Below are positions 25,507-34,549 of a stretch of 64,000 bases of DNA, one piece after another (positions within the stretch are counted from its first letter, which is position 1; every line of letters starts with the position of its first letter). The notes under the pieces were generated by a model. That model saw nothing but the letters and a program-made list of their open reading frames with translations, did no database searches and was not told the DNA's origin. Source of the DNA: Streptomyces griseomycini (GTDB taxonomy: Bacteria; Actinomycetota; Actinomycetes; Streptomycetales; Streptomycetaceae); the NCBI RefSeq assembly GCF_014203535.1, contig NZ_JACHJI010000006.1, forward strand, positions 186,001-250,000, given 5' to 3'. The position numbers and the translations under genes were made by a program.

Positions 25507-25917
25507 TCACCGTGTCGGCCGGTGGCCGAGTGCCTCGACGATCCCGGTCACATCGGCGTACGTGCCGTCCTCCGGAAGGCCCCGTGCCGCCTCCAGCACC
25601 GGGTCCGGTGCGTGGTGCGCCTCCAGGGCGTCCAGCACCGACCGCCGGTCGGCGGGGAAGGCCGTACGGTCCAGGTGGCGTGCCAGTTCGAGGCGCAGGG
25701 AGTCCGCCTCCGCCTCGGCGCGCGCCCGGTCGCGTTCCTCGCCGGGCGGGGGCACCGGTCCGCCCGGGTCCACCCGGATGTCGTCGTCCGCCGGCGGCTC
25801 CGGGTCGCTCGCTTCCTCCACGTGGGCCGGCCGACCGGAACGCAGGTGTCCTTCCAGCTCGTGCTTCATCTCGTCGTCGGTACGCGGACTGATCGGGTTG
25901 CTGCCTCGTTCGGCCAT
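25507..25917 (-). CDS. DUF2795-like acidic protein
   Basis: A 136-residue, highly charged protein starting MAERGSNPISPRTDDEMKHE. A flexible Pro/Asp/Glu-rich middle (EEASDPEPPADDDIRVDPGG) leads to a helical C-terminus whose end, GTYADVTGIVEALGHR, fits the DUF2795 fold. The ATG at 25917 is preceded by AGGGAGGTG. It lies 34 bases after the baeRF-type gene and probably shares its transcript. A second DUF2795 gene is found upstream at 27242. Role unknown; such small proteins often accompany stress genes in actinobacteria. Confidence 0.75.
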   Translation of the reverse strand: MAERGSNPISPRTDDEMKHELEGHLRSGRPAHVEEASDPEPPADDDIRVDPGGPVPPPGEERDRARAEAEADSLRLELARHLDRTAFPADRRSVLDALEAHHAPDPVLEAARGLPEDGTYADVTGIVEALGHRPTR

Positions 25918-25951
25918 GTCCCGACACCTCCCTTTCTCGCTTGCGTCGCTG

Positions 25952-27103
25952 TCACGCCGGAGTCGTGTCGTAGGTCCAGCGCAGAAGGGCGCCCAGGCCG
26001 CCTGCCGGAATGTCCGCGGCGTCCGTGCCGTCCTCGTCCGCCGCGGGTAGGACCAGTACGTCGGCGGCGGTGACGGCGGCTGCGCGCAGCAGCGCGTCGT
26101 CCGCGCGCACCGTCGTCGGATCGCTCTCCCCCAGCGTCCGGGCGTCGCTCCGGCGCGCCGCGACCTGGTCGGGCCGGGCGCCGACCCACGTCTCACGGTC
26201 CAGCTCCGGTCCGTCGGGCCGGACGAGCAGCGTGTCGATGCGGTGTTCCCGGGCCGCTTCCACCAGCGCCGGGATGCCCTCCACCGCCTCCGTGGGCCGG
26301 TCGGTGCCCACGCGGCCGGCGCGGAAGCGGTCGAGCGCCTCCTCGACACGGTGACGCGTGTGCCGCTGCCGGGCCTGCTCGACGGCCTCCTCCAGCGCGG
26401 GAGAGGCGGACCCTGCGGCGCGACCGCCGTGTTCGGTCTCCGTCGTGACCCGGCGAACCGCCTCGGGGAGCTTCTCGCGCACGGCCGGCCGCTCGCGGGG
26501 GTCACCGGCCAGGACGACCAGGTCGGCACCGGATTCCTCGTAGGCCGCACCCAGCGCTTCGGCGATCTCGCCGGCGTTGTGCTCCCAGGTGTTCTCGACC
26601 TTGAGCTGGAAGTGCCGCTCGGACCAGTCGGCCGAAGCCGTGCGGTGCACGGGGTGCCGCTCCCCCTCGACCTGCCCTGCGGACCGCGGTCCGACCGCCC
26701 CGCGCAGCTCGAAGTCGGCACCCGTCCGGTCGATGTACGCCACGAGGCGGACCGGATCCCGGCCCGCCAGTTCCAGCAGCGGTGTCAGCCGGGGCAGCGG
26801 GGCCCAGCAGGCGATCTGCCGCTGCGGTGGGCGGGAGAGCCGGTGGCTGAGCACCACCTCGCCCCCGGCCGCGAAGACCACTCGGCCCGCCGGGTCCTCC
26901 GCCGGTCCGATCCGCAGGAGGGCGTCACGCACCGCTTCCGTGGTCGTGGCGTCGGCACCCTCCTCCTCGAGCGTCCGGCACGCTTCGCGCACGGACAGCT
27001 CACGCCGCTGGGCACCCGACTCGTCGTTCTGGGCGGGATCGAAGTACACGGTGGCCCACGGGCCCGGGCGGTCGAAGAGCGGTTGCAGGAAAGACAGCTG
27101 CAC
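25952..27103 (-). CDS. Rv2629-like baeRF (release factor eRF1-fold) protein
   Basis: The 383-residue protein resembles the Rv2629 / baeRF2 family, bacterial relatives of eRF1/Vms1 linked to dormancy and stalled or hibernating ribosomes. Visible blocks are WATVYFDPAQNDESGAQRRE, VRLVAYIDRTGADFELRG, the basic EGERHPVHRTASADWSERHF with VENTWEHNAGEIAEAL, the ADLVVLAGDPRERPAVREKL strand-turn and the C-terminal HRIDTLLVRPDG domain. A GGQ-like catalytic tip is not evident. The start is a GTG directly behind GGAGGAAAG. It forms a probable unit with the downstream acidic gene. The family is recognised by pattern; the molecular role is inferred. Confidence 0.8.
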   Translation of the reverse strand: MQLSFLQPLFDRPGPWATVYFDPAQNDESGAQRRELSVREACRTLEEEGADATTTEAVRDALLRIGPAEDPAGRVVFAAGGEVVLSHRLSRPPQRQIACWAPLPRLTPLLELAGRDPVRLVAYIDRTGADFELRGAVGPRSAGQVEGERHPVHRTASADWSERHFQLKVENTWEHNAGEIAEALGAAYEESGADLVVLAGDPRERPAVREKLPEAVRRVTTETEHGGRAAGSASPALEEAVEQARQRHTRHRVEEALDRFRAGRVGTDRPTEAVEGIPALVEAAREHRIDTLLVRPDGPELDRETWVGARPDQVAARRSDARTLGESDPTTVRADDALLRAAAVTAADVLVLPAADEDGTDAADIPAGGLGALLRWTYDTTPA

Positions 27104-27241
27104 CTTTCCTCCTTCGGTCCGTCGTCGGGCCGGGTGCCCGGAGCACGGCGAGGGACACGCGGCGAACCCGGCACGCGGGTCCCGCCCCGCGCGGTCCGAC
27201 CACGGCCGGATCGCCGGCGGTGCCCTCAGGAGCCGTCCGGG

Positions 27242-27436
27242 CTATTCGTTCCCGAACACGGCCTTCTGGACGTCGTTCGGGCCGTCGAACTCGTCCGTGG
27301 GGGCATCGGCGAGCTTCTCGACGAGGGTGTCGTCCGCGCCGTTGTCCCTGGCCAGCGTGACCAGGTCGTCGCGGCTGGCAGGGTACTCGGCGCCCTTGAG
27401 CGCCTTCTGCAGGTCGATCGGGCTGATGCTCGCCAT
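27242..27436 (-). CDS. DUF2795 protein
   Basis: A 64-residue helical protein, MASISPIDLQKALKGAEYPA then LVTLARDNGADDTLVEKLAD, is the standard short DUF2795 form (a winged, YdjO-like mini-domain). The ATG at 27436 follows GGAG. Open frame upstream exists but lacks a ribosome site. It lies 138 bases before the baeRF-type gene, same strand, and may belong to the same stress-related transcript. Confidence 0.88.
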   Translation of the reverse strand: MASISPIDLQKALKGAEYPASRDDLVTLARDNGADDTLVEKLADAPTDEFDGPNDVQKAVFGNE

Positions 27437-27462
27437 GGCGGTCTCCTCGCTGTCCTGGTGGT

Positions 27463-27500
27463 CCTGCCGGTCGGCCCGTCGTACCGGGCCGACCGGCAGG
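27463..27500. terminator. 16-bp perfect hairpin
   Basis: Arms 27463-27478 and 27485-27500 pair perfectly around TCGTAC. It lies just upstream of the DUF2795 gene, so it may be the terminator of a former minus-strand gene to the right, or a leader hairpin. The surrounding 27437-27849 gap has no gene. Confidence 0.65.
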
Positions 27501-27849
27501 TACATCGTGTCCACAGTGGAGGGGGCGGCGCATGTCGGCCCCTCCGTCCCGGCGCCCCGGCGAAGGGGGCGGCACCGCCCGCGGCACGGGCCGGCCCCGG
27601 TTCCGTGGAAGCCCCGGTCCAGCCACTCACGCCGGCATCCGGGTCGCCGCGGGAGCGAGGAGGGCCCCGTGAGCGGACACCCCTGGCGCAGAACCCCGGT
27701 GACCGGCGGAGCGGGCTCCGTCGGCTCCCCTCTCGTCGCACGTCCTCGGTCAACCGTCGTCAGTCCCGCGCCACCGCACGGAGCGTCTTGGCCGAAGGGC
27801 CGGCCGCGCCCGGGGATCAGGCCCCCGTGCTCGACACCGCTGCGTGCCG

Positions 27850-27995
27850 GACAGCGGCCTGCGGGGCGCGGACGACGAGGCCGCGCGGCGGGTGCGGTGG
27901 CTGGGGTTCCCGCCCGCGTCCGAGAAGCGGATCGCGGTCATGGAGGAGCGCCTCGGCCGGCGGATGCCCCCGTCGTACCGGAAGTTCCCCGAGTC
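27850..27995 (+). pseudogene. SMI1/KNR4 domain fragment
   Basis: The plus strand reads GADDEAARRVRWLGFPPASE, then KRIAVMEERLGRRMPPSYRK, the start of an SMI1/KNR4 (SUKH) domain. Such domains often occur in toxin-immunity proteins. After FPESA the sequence becomes the antisense of the truncated AfsR gene. The start of the gene is also missing. Confidence 0.7.
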
Positions 27996-29503
27996 TGCTC
28001 CTCGTGGAGTTCTGCGGCCAGTTCGGTGAGGCGGACGCCGGGGCTCGTGGTGGCGCGGGCGGCCAGGACGCCGATGGCGAGGGGCAGACCCGCGCAGTGG
28101 TCCAACAGAGCGGTGACGCCCTCGGGTTCGGCGGCCACGCGATCGGTGCCGAGGTACCGGGTGAGGAGGTGGCGGGCCTCGGTGTCGGTGAGCGTGTCCA
28201 GGATGAGGGGACGAGCGCCGTGGGCGACGGCCAAGCCGGCGAGCCGCCTGCGGCTGGTGACGATGACGGTGCACGTGGGGCTGCCCGGCAGCAGCGGAGC
28301 GACCTGAGCGGTGTCGCGCGCGTTGTCCAGGACGATCAGCAACCGCTTGCCGGCGGTCAGGCCGCGGTACAGCGCGGCCTGCGCGTCCGGATCCGCGGGG
28401 ACGGTCGCCGGATCGGCGCCGAGAGCGTCCAGGAAGCCGCGCACCGCGGTCCGCGGCTGCACCGGTTCCCCAAGGGGGGTGGAGCCGCGCAGGTCGACGT
28501 ACAACTGCCCGTCGGGAAAGCGCTCCAGGTTCTCGTGGGCCCAGTGCAGGGCGAGCCAGGTCTTGCCGATGCCTCCCACGCCACCGATCGCGAGGATCAC
28601 CACGGAATGTGCCTGCCCGGTCGAGGGGCCGAACGGGCTGTCCAGGAGGCCGAGTTCACGGGTCCGACCGGTGAACAGCAAAGGCGGCGCGGGTAACTGG
28701 CGCGGTACGGGGGTGGGCGACGGTGCGGACCGGGTCGCCGGCCGGGCCGCGGGGGTGGCGAGGACCGGGGCGGCGGTGAGGACCTGCTGGTGGAGTTGTC
28801 GCAGAGCCGGTCCGGGGTCGATGCCCGGTTCGTCCGCCAGTCGCCTCCGGACGGCCTGATAGAGGTCGAGCGCTTCGGCGGTCCGTCCGCTGCGGTACAG
28901 AGCGGTCATGAGCTGACCGGCGACCCGTTCGTCCAGCGGGTGCTGCTGTGCCCGGGCGGACAGCTCGGGCAGGAGCCGGGCGTGGTCGCCACGGCGCAGG
29001 CGGATGTCGGCCAAGTCCAGTTCGGCCGCGAGGCGCTCCTGGTGCGCAACGGCGCGCAGCGCGTTGAACCAGGGCGTGTCCGCAGCGGCGAAGGCCTCCC
29101 CCCGCCAGAGCCCGAGCGCCCGCTCCAGCAGGTCCGCTGCCCGCTCGTCCCTGTGTGCGGCACCGGCTCGGACGACGAGGCGGCGGAAGTGGTGCAGGTC
29201 CACCGCTGACGGGTCGACGGTGAGCAGGTAACCACCGGCCTGTCGGGCGATGCGCACGTCCCGGGAAGCGGGTGCCAGGGCGCGACGCAATCGGGAGATG
29301 CAGCTGTAGAGGGTACCGAGGGCTCGTTGCGGCGGGCGGCCCGCCCACACGCGGTCGATCAGCTGTTTCGCCGGCACCGGACGATTGGCTCCGATCAGCA
29401 GGGCGGCCAGCACGTGTCGCTGGCGGGGGTGGCCCAGGTCCTCGACGAGCAGGCCGTCGATGCGTGCCTCGGTGGTGCCGAGTAAGCCGAACTTCACCGT
29501 CAT
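27938..29503 (-). pseudogene. AfsR-like SARP regulator, 3'-truncated
   Basis: About 500 codons of an AfsR-type regulator remain. A winged-helix trans_reg_C domain comes first (MTVKFGLLGTTEARI, then RQRHVLAALLIGANRPV), followed by a bacterial transcriptional activation domain (ALGLWRGEAFAAADTPWFNA, LYQAVRRRLADEPGIDPG) and an NB-ARC ATPase with Walker A GGVGGIGKTWLALHW and RGxxxLIVLDN-type Walker B. Homology ends near 28000 after LTELAAELHEEQTR. The rest of the ATPase and the TPR sensor are lost and an unrelated tail runs to 27938. The DNA-binding half is complete, so a short SARP-like product could still bind DNA. The ATG at 29503 follows GGGGGA. Confidence 0.82.
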
Positions 29504-29561
29504 CCACTGTCCCCCGTGGATCGCTGCGAGCTTCGATACTCGAACGCCGACTTGCGGATGG

Positions 29562-29588
29562 AAGGTTCCCTGAAGGTCGGTGCAAGGT
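29562..29588 (-). promoter_or_regulatory. SARP-type 11-bp direct repeats
   Basis: AAGGT occurs three times at exactly 11-bp spacing (29562, 29573, 29584), within heptamers G/TGAAGGT-like. SARPs bind direct heptamers repeated every 11 or 22 bp on one face of the helix. The array lies 59-85 bases upstream of the truncated AfsR gene and also faces the gap leading to the SARP at 30253. Confidence 0.6.
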
Positions 29589-30252
29589 CTGTTCCGCACA
29601 GTGGTGCTGCGGTTGTCCCCCAGCGCCGGACCGGCGGCCCGTCGCGGGATCCGGTCGAGGAGGCACCGCCGACGCCGATTCGGCACCGTCCCGGTCCGGT
29701 GCCGAAGGAAGGGGGGCAACGGTGCAGGGACAGTACTGCGGCACGGCAGGACGCACGGAAGCCGTACCCGCCGGAATCCCGGACGTCCGACCGGGAACGC
29801 TGCCGCGCGCCGGGGGTGCCCGACGCCCGGGCCTTCGCCACCAGGACCGGGCTCGCCCGGAGCCTCCCCGCCCGGGCGCACACCTCGCTCCCGCCCGTCG
29901 CGGGGCCGACGGCGGACGCCCTCCGCTGGATGAGGAGGACACCTCGATCTCCTGCGGTCGGGCCAGGGCCCGCGTCCACGACCACATGGCAGCGCGACCG
30001 CCACGATGCGTCCCCCACCGCGCCCGTCCGGCCTGGAGCCGTCGGTCCGGGGCCGAGAGGCCGGAACCCACTTCGCGGGCCCGAGGGCAACACCTGCGCG
30101 GTTCTCGTCCTCCGCCTCGCCCATGACGGTACCGATCGGCCGCCGGGCTCCGTCACCACCGGTGGCGACGTCAGCACCCGCTTCGGAAACACCACACCAC
30201 CGTGACTCCGGCTCCCTTGTCCCCACGCACGAGAAGTTGAGAGGTGTTCGCC
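29589..30252. other. Gap between divergent SARP genes
   Basis: No gene is supported in these 660 bases. A long plus-strand frame exists but is Arg/Pro/Gly-rich with no domain and no ribosome site. The far right carries GAGAGGTG, the ribosome site of the SARP gene, preceded by its presumed promoter. Confidence 0.4.
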
Positions 30253-31056
30253 ATGGCCCTGCCCACGCTGATCCGGTACCGGATACTCGGACCCGTCCAG
30301 ATGCGGTCCGCCGACGGCACATGGCACGACGTGCCGCAGGACAAGTGGCGAACGCTGCTCGCGGTGCTGCTGGTCCGGGCGAATCGCGTCGTGCCGTACG
30401 AGGAGCTGTACCGGCAGCTGTGGCCGGAGGCGCCGCCGGAGAGCCGGCGCAAGCTCGTCCAGCAGTACGTGCACCGGCTGCGCCGGATTCTGGGCGATCC
30501 CGGCGGCGAGACCCTGCGTACCCGGGCCGCCGGGTACGAGATGCGCGTGCCCGCCGATGAGCTGGACGCCGAGCAGTTCGACGGGCACTGCTCGGCCGGC
30601 CGGCTGGCTCTCGCGACGGGGACGCCCGCCGAGGCCATGGAGCACCTGGGGCGGGCGGTGGCACTGTGGCGGGGGGCCGCGATGTCCGACGTCGTGGATA
30701 CCCGCGCGATCGCCGCCGAGCGCGTCAGGTTGGACGAGCGGCGGCTCGTCGCCACCGAGATGTGGTTGCGCGCGGGGCTGGCCAGCGGTCAGCACGACGT
30801 CCTGATCCCCGAGCTGGAATCACTGGTCACCGCGCATCCGCTGCGGGAGTATTTCCGGGAGTTGCTGATGACCGCGCTCTACGAAACCGGTCGGCGGGCC
30901 GATGCGCTCAGCGTCTCCCGGAACCTGCGCCGTGTGCTGAGGGAGGAACTCGGCCTCGACCCCGGTGCGGCCGTCCAGCGGTTGGAGCGGACCATTCTGC
31001 TCGGGGAGGACGTCAGCCTGCCCCTCCTGCGCCCGTCGGCGCGCTCCTGCTCCTGA
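30253..31056 (+). CDS. SARP-family activator of the lanthipeptide cluster
   Basis: The 267-residue protein is a stand-alone SARP. An OmpR-like trans_reg_C domain (residues 5-95: IRYRILGPVQMRSADGTWH, KWRTLLAVLLVRANRVV, YVHRLRRILGDPGGETL) is followed by a bacterial transcriptional activation domain (about 100-255: RAVALWRGAAMSDVVDTRAI and ALSVSRNLRRVLREELGLDP). It should bind 11-bp-phased direct repeats and activate a cluster promoter. It converges on lanM with only nine bases between stops, and phased repeats are present in the lanA-lanT spacer. SARP control is known for some lantibiotics such as cinnamycin. The ATG at 30253 was preferred to the GTG three codons earlier. Confidence 0.88.
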   Translation: MALPTLIRYRILGPVQMRSADGTWHDVPQDKWRTLLAVLLVRANRVVPYEELYRQLWPEAPPESRRKLVQQYVHRLRRILGDPGGETLRTRAAGYEMRVPADELDAEQFDGHCSAGRLALATGTPAEAMEHLGRAVALWRGAAMSDVVDTRAIAAERVRLDERRLVATEMWLRAGLASGQHDVLIPELESLVTAHPLREYFRELLMTALYETGRRADALSVSRNLRRVLREELGLDPGAAVQRLERTILLGEDVSLPLLRPSARSCS

Positions 31057-31065
31057 CTCCCGCCG

Positions 31066-34000
31066 TCAGCGCGTCTCCAGCAGCAGCACGTTCGGGACGC
31101 GGTCCGGCATCGCTGCGCGGAGCAGGCCGTAGCCGATTCCGGACAGTCCCATCAGCAGGCCAGGTGTGCTGACACGGTCCGGCACCCCGGGCCGGAGAAC
31201 CCCCGAGAGCACGTGCTCGGCCACCGCCCGCGCGCACCGGCGTCCCAGCACGGCGCCGTCCCCCGTGCCGTGCTCGGCGAACCCGCCGAGCACCGAGTCG
31301 GCCGTCAGCAGGGCCTCCACCAGGCCGAGGTCTCCGTGGCAGATCGAGTCGTTGCCGATGCCCGCGTACCGGCCGTCCACGATCAGGTCGGCACGGACGC
31401 GGTCGGTCGCGATGCGCAGGTCCTCGCGCATCAGGTCCCGCCACGGTGACAGTACGGGCAGTCGCAACATCGCCGCACGCGCCAGGCCGATCCCGGCCGC
31501 ACCGTGGCACCAGGCGTTCATGAAGGCACCGGGACCACTGATCGCCCGCAGGTCGGGCCAGTTTCCACGCTCCGGCGAGAAGTGGTGCCGCTCGTAGCTC
31601 AGGGCCCGCCCGCACAGCTCGGCGAACCGGTCCTCGCCCGTGGCCTCCGCCACCAGGGCCAGCGAGTAGGCGATGCCGCTGGCGCCGTGCGAGAACCCGA
31701 GCAACGCGGGCGCGTCCTCGAACGCCGGGCGCCACGCGCTTCCGCCGGGCACGTGGACCGCCCGGTCCGCGAGTGTCGCGCCGGCCGCCTCGAGGGCGTC
31801 ATGGGTCCGGTCGTCGGGGTGGGCGCGGTGCAGGGCGTGGATCGCCAGCGCCGCCCCGGCGGTGCCGCTGATCACGTCGAACACCCTGTCCTCGGCGAAC
31901 CTCGCGCGGCAGAGCGAGGCGGCGTCCCGGGCCGACTCGACCATCGCGGGTTCCCCGATCACCGTGGCCAACCGGGTCAACGCGTAGACCAGACCGCCGA
32001 GTTCGCCGTACCCGCCGATCGACAGCCCGGCGACCGGGTGTGCGCCGACGCGGAGGTGACGGGTCACCTCGACGAGCTGTTCGGCGAGCCGCTCGGCCGG
32101 GCGCCGGAACCGCGCCTCACCGGTGACCGCCGCGAGCTGCGCCAGGAACAGGGCGATCCCGGGAACTCCGCTGTAGAGGTCGAGTCCTGCGTGTCCGACC
32201 TTCCAGAAACGATCTCCGATGAAGTTCACCGAGAGCCAGGACGGTGCCTCGCCGTCGGAGGACAGGGCGGCTTCGAGCAGCAGGTCGGCGACCGAACGCG
32301 CGGCAGCGATCGCGAGGTCCTGGTCGATCTCCTTGTCGGGAAGCGGCCTCGGGTCGTCGCTGCCGGACTCGCGCGTGGTGACCCTGCCCGTGCCGACCGT
32401 GAGCCCGGACATCGACGCGCGGATGCACCAGACCTGGCGTCGCAGGTCCGCCGAGGACATCGCGGTGATCCGCGACCGCACCGCCTCGAGCCCGGCGGTT
32501 TCCAGGAAGTCGCGCGCCACGACGCCGTACCCGTCGTAGAGGTCGGTCGAGGCGGGGGTGGTGTGGAAGGACGGGATGTCCTGATCGGCCAACTGACGCT
32601 GCTCGGTGGCGAGCAGTGCGTCCCGGTCCGGCACGTCGGCGAACCCGGTGGAGAGCATCTCGAAGAAGATCTCGCGGTCCAGGGAGTCGCGCAGCAGGTC
32701 CGGATGCCACGATTCCATCTGGAGGCGGGCGTACGTCAGGGTGGGACGCGGAATGAACCGCACCTCCACGTCGCCGAACCCGGCGACAGGGCCCCCGGCA
32801 CCGAGAAGGTCGTCACGGTTCGCCTCGATGATCCGGTAGCAGTCGGTGAACCCCGCGGTGAGGGAGTCGAGGTGAGCGAGCGGGTCGACGGGACGGCCGG
32901 CCAGCCGTACGCGGTTCTGCGTCTCCTTCATCTCGCGTCGGTCGCGCACCACCCGCGCCTCGTCGGTGCCGCTCGCGACGACCGTGGGCACGCGGCCGGG
33001 CGAGAGCTGGCCGCCGCTGCCGGCGAGGCCGCTTATCTCCGCGTCGTAGATGCCCTTCTCGTCGACGGTGATCATCCGTTCGGGCAACAGGCCGATGCGC
33101 AGGACCGATTCCCGTACGATGCGCGGCGCTTCGCCCAGCATGAGCGGTGCCCGCTGGTCGGCCACGTCGTCCGTGAGCCGGGGCGGGGCCTGGAAGATGG
33201 CCTCCAGGTCGACGAGGACGGGGTGCTCCCCGGCCGCTATGACGTTCTCCAGGTGCATGTCCGAGCCGCAGAGGGCGTGGAAGAGCGCGAGGTGGGCGCC
33301 CTGACGCCAGAAGAACCGTCCCACTTCGTCCTCGTCGCCGCACGACGAGGTGGCGACGTGCTCCACCCAGCCGTACTCGTCCCGGTCCAGTACGCGCAGC
33401 GGCCGGAGCCGGTGGTGCAGGCCACGGGCGTTGAGCCAGTCGAGCAGTCGATTGAAGTGGACCTCCACGCGGAGGCTGCGTGGCTTGTAGACGAGCTTCT
33501 TGCCGTCCTTGAACGTGAGGACGGCGACGGACCGGCCGCCGCGGTGGGTGTCCCCGGCTCCGAGGCCGACCTCGTCCAGATCGGCCGGACCCTGCCAGCG
33601 CCCGCCGAAGGTCTCCCGGATCTCGGGCAGATCGTTCAGAAGGCGCTCGACGAACTCGGCCCGGACGTTCACCGTGGTGCGCAGGCAGAGGACCAGTTCC
33701 CGGGCGAGCACCGGGTACTCGGCGAGGATCTCGAGCGCTGTCGCCGGTTCGCGGATCTGCTCGACGAACGACGTCATCCGCTCGCCGGGCGTCGTCCCGG
33801 TCAGACGGCCCTCCAGACGGGCGAGGTTCACTTCCAGGACCAGGACGGAGGCGATCATCTGGAGGAGTCGATCGAGGGGGAGCCGCAGCAGGGGGTGGGA
33901 GGGCGGCAGGCGCCCCTCGTGTCCACGGTGCCCGGGCAACTCCTCGATGCGGTTGCGCAGTTCGTCCTGGGCCCACGCGAGCAGCGGCGCGATGAGGTTC

Positions 34001-34437
34001 AGGAACCCCAGGTTGCCCGGTTCGGCGTGGGGTTCGTGGTCGCCGACATCGCCCCGTGGTTCGTCACCGTGCGTGTGGCCGGCCGACGGGGCGCCGATGC
34101 CGAGGTCTTCGAGCCGTACACCCCGGAACCGCTGCCACGCGTCGAAGATCGTGTCCAGCCAGGCCGGCCGACCGGGAACCCGGGACGCCAGCGACTCGGG
34201 CGGCTCGCCCAGCAGCTCCACGATCTGCTCCTCGGTCAGCCCGAGGCGTTCCCAGCGGTCGAGCCGGATGTCCGTACCACGCACGATATGGCCGCCACGC
34301 CATGCCTCACGTCGCCGCCGGCCGTGGTCCCGCTGCTCCTCGGTGAGGGCGGGTGTGCCTCCGGTCCGTTGCGAGCGGGGCAGACCGCGCCACCAGGTCG
34401 GTGTGTCGAGGGTCGTGTCGAGGGTCGTGTCGATCAT
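31066..34437 (-). CDS. lanM: Class II lanthipeptide synthetase LanM
   Basis: At 1123 residues this is a full-length LanM. It phosphorylates and eliminates Ser/Thr hydroxyls, then adds Cys thiols to form (methyl)lanthionine rings. The N-terminal dehydratase/kinase-like half (DUF4135) has LVLEVNLARLEGRLTGTTPG, KKLVYKPRSLRVEVHFNRL near residue 315 and DMHLENVIAAGEHPVLVDLE near 390. The C-terminal LanC-like cyclase from about 720 has the zinc ligands in NAWCHGAAGIGLA (about Cys976) and SICHGDLGLVEAL (about Cys1033-His1034), and ends with LLMGLSGIGYGLL. The ATG at 34437 follows GGCGGAG; a GTG eight codons upstream is possible. A short TLDT duplication lies just after the start. Its precursor is encoded directly upstream. 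Confidence 0.95.
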   Translation of the reverse strand: MIDTTLDTTLDTPTWWRGLPRSQRTGGTPALTEEQRDHGRRRREAWRGGHIVRGTDIRLDRWERLGLTEEQIVELLGEPPESLASRVPGRPAWLDTIFDAWQRFRGVRLEDLGIGAPSAGHTHGDEPRGDVGDHEPHAEPGNLGFLNLIAPLLAWAQDELRNRIEELPGHRGHEGRLPPSHPLLRLPLDRLLQMIASVLVLEVNLARLEGRLTGTTPGERMTSFVEQIREPATALEILAEYPVLARELVLCLRTTVNVRAEFVERLLNDLPEIRETFGGRWQGPADLDEVGLGAGDTHRGGRSVAVLTFKDGKKLVYKPRSLRVEVHFNRLLDWLNARGLHHRLRPLRVLDRDEYGWVEHVATSSCGDEDEVGRFFWRQGAHLALFHALCGSDMHLENVIAAGEHPVLVDLEAIFQAPPRLTDDVADQRAPLMLGEAPRIVRESVLRIGLLPERMITVDEKGIYDAEISGLAGSGGQLSPGRVPTVVASGTDEARVVRDRREMKETQNRVRLAGRPVDPLAHLDSLTAGFTDCYRIIEANRDDLLGAGGPVAGFGDVEVRFIPRPTLTYARLQMESWHPDLLRDSLDREIFFEMLSTGFADVPDRDALLATEQRQLADQDIPSFHTTPASTDLYDGYGVVARDFLETAGLEAVRSRITAMSSADLRRQVWCIRASMSGLTVGTGRVTTRESGSDDPRPLPDKEIDQDLAIAAARSVADLLLEAALSSDGEAPSWLSVNFIGDRFWKVGHAGLDLYSGVPGIALFLAQLAAVTGEARFRRPAERLAEQLVEVTRHLRVGAHPVAGLSIGGYGELGGLVYALTRLATVIGEPAMVESARDAASLCRARFAEDRVFDVISGTAGAALAIHALHRAHPDDRTHDALEAAGATLADRAVHVPGGSAWRPAFEDAPALLGFSHGASGIAYSLALVAEATGEDRFAELCGRALSYERHHFSPERGNWPDLRAISGPGAFMNAWCHGAAGIGLARAAMLRLPVLSPWRDLMREDLRIATDRVRADLIVDGRYAGIGNDSICHGDLGLVEALLTADSVLGGFAEHGTGDGAVLGRRCARAVAEHVLSGVLRPGVPDRVSTPGLLMGLSGIGYGLLRAAMPDRVPNVLLLETR

Positions 34438-34485
34438 GTTCTCCGCCTTCAGTGTCTGCACCGGGTCCGGGGCCGGGCGCGGGGC

Positions 34486-34517
34486 GGGGTGGGCGTCGCC
34501 CGGGCGACGCCCACCCC
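34486..34517. terminator. Perfect 32-bp palindrome between lanA and lanM
   Basis: The sequence from 34486 to 34517 equals its own reverse complement, giving a 16-bp GC-rich stem (practical loop of a few bases). It begins 33 bases after the lanA stop, which is the right place for a partial terminator that yields more precursor than synthetase mRNA. No U-tract. Confidence 0.75.
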
Positions 34518-34549
34518 GGTTGTCCGACTGGCGATCAGCTGGTCACTGG

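Noticed and set aside
29516..30205. Plus-strand frame of 229 codons between the SARP genes
   Set aside because: No ribosome site, no domain and low-complexity Arg/Pro content. Long frames are expected by chance at this GC.
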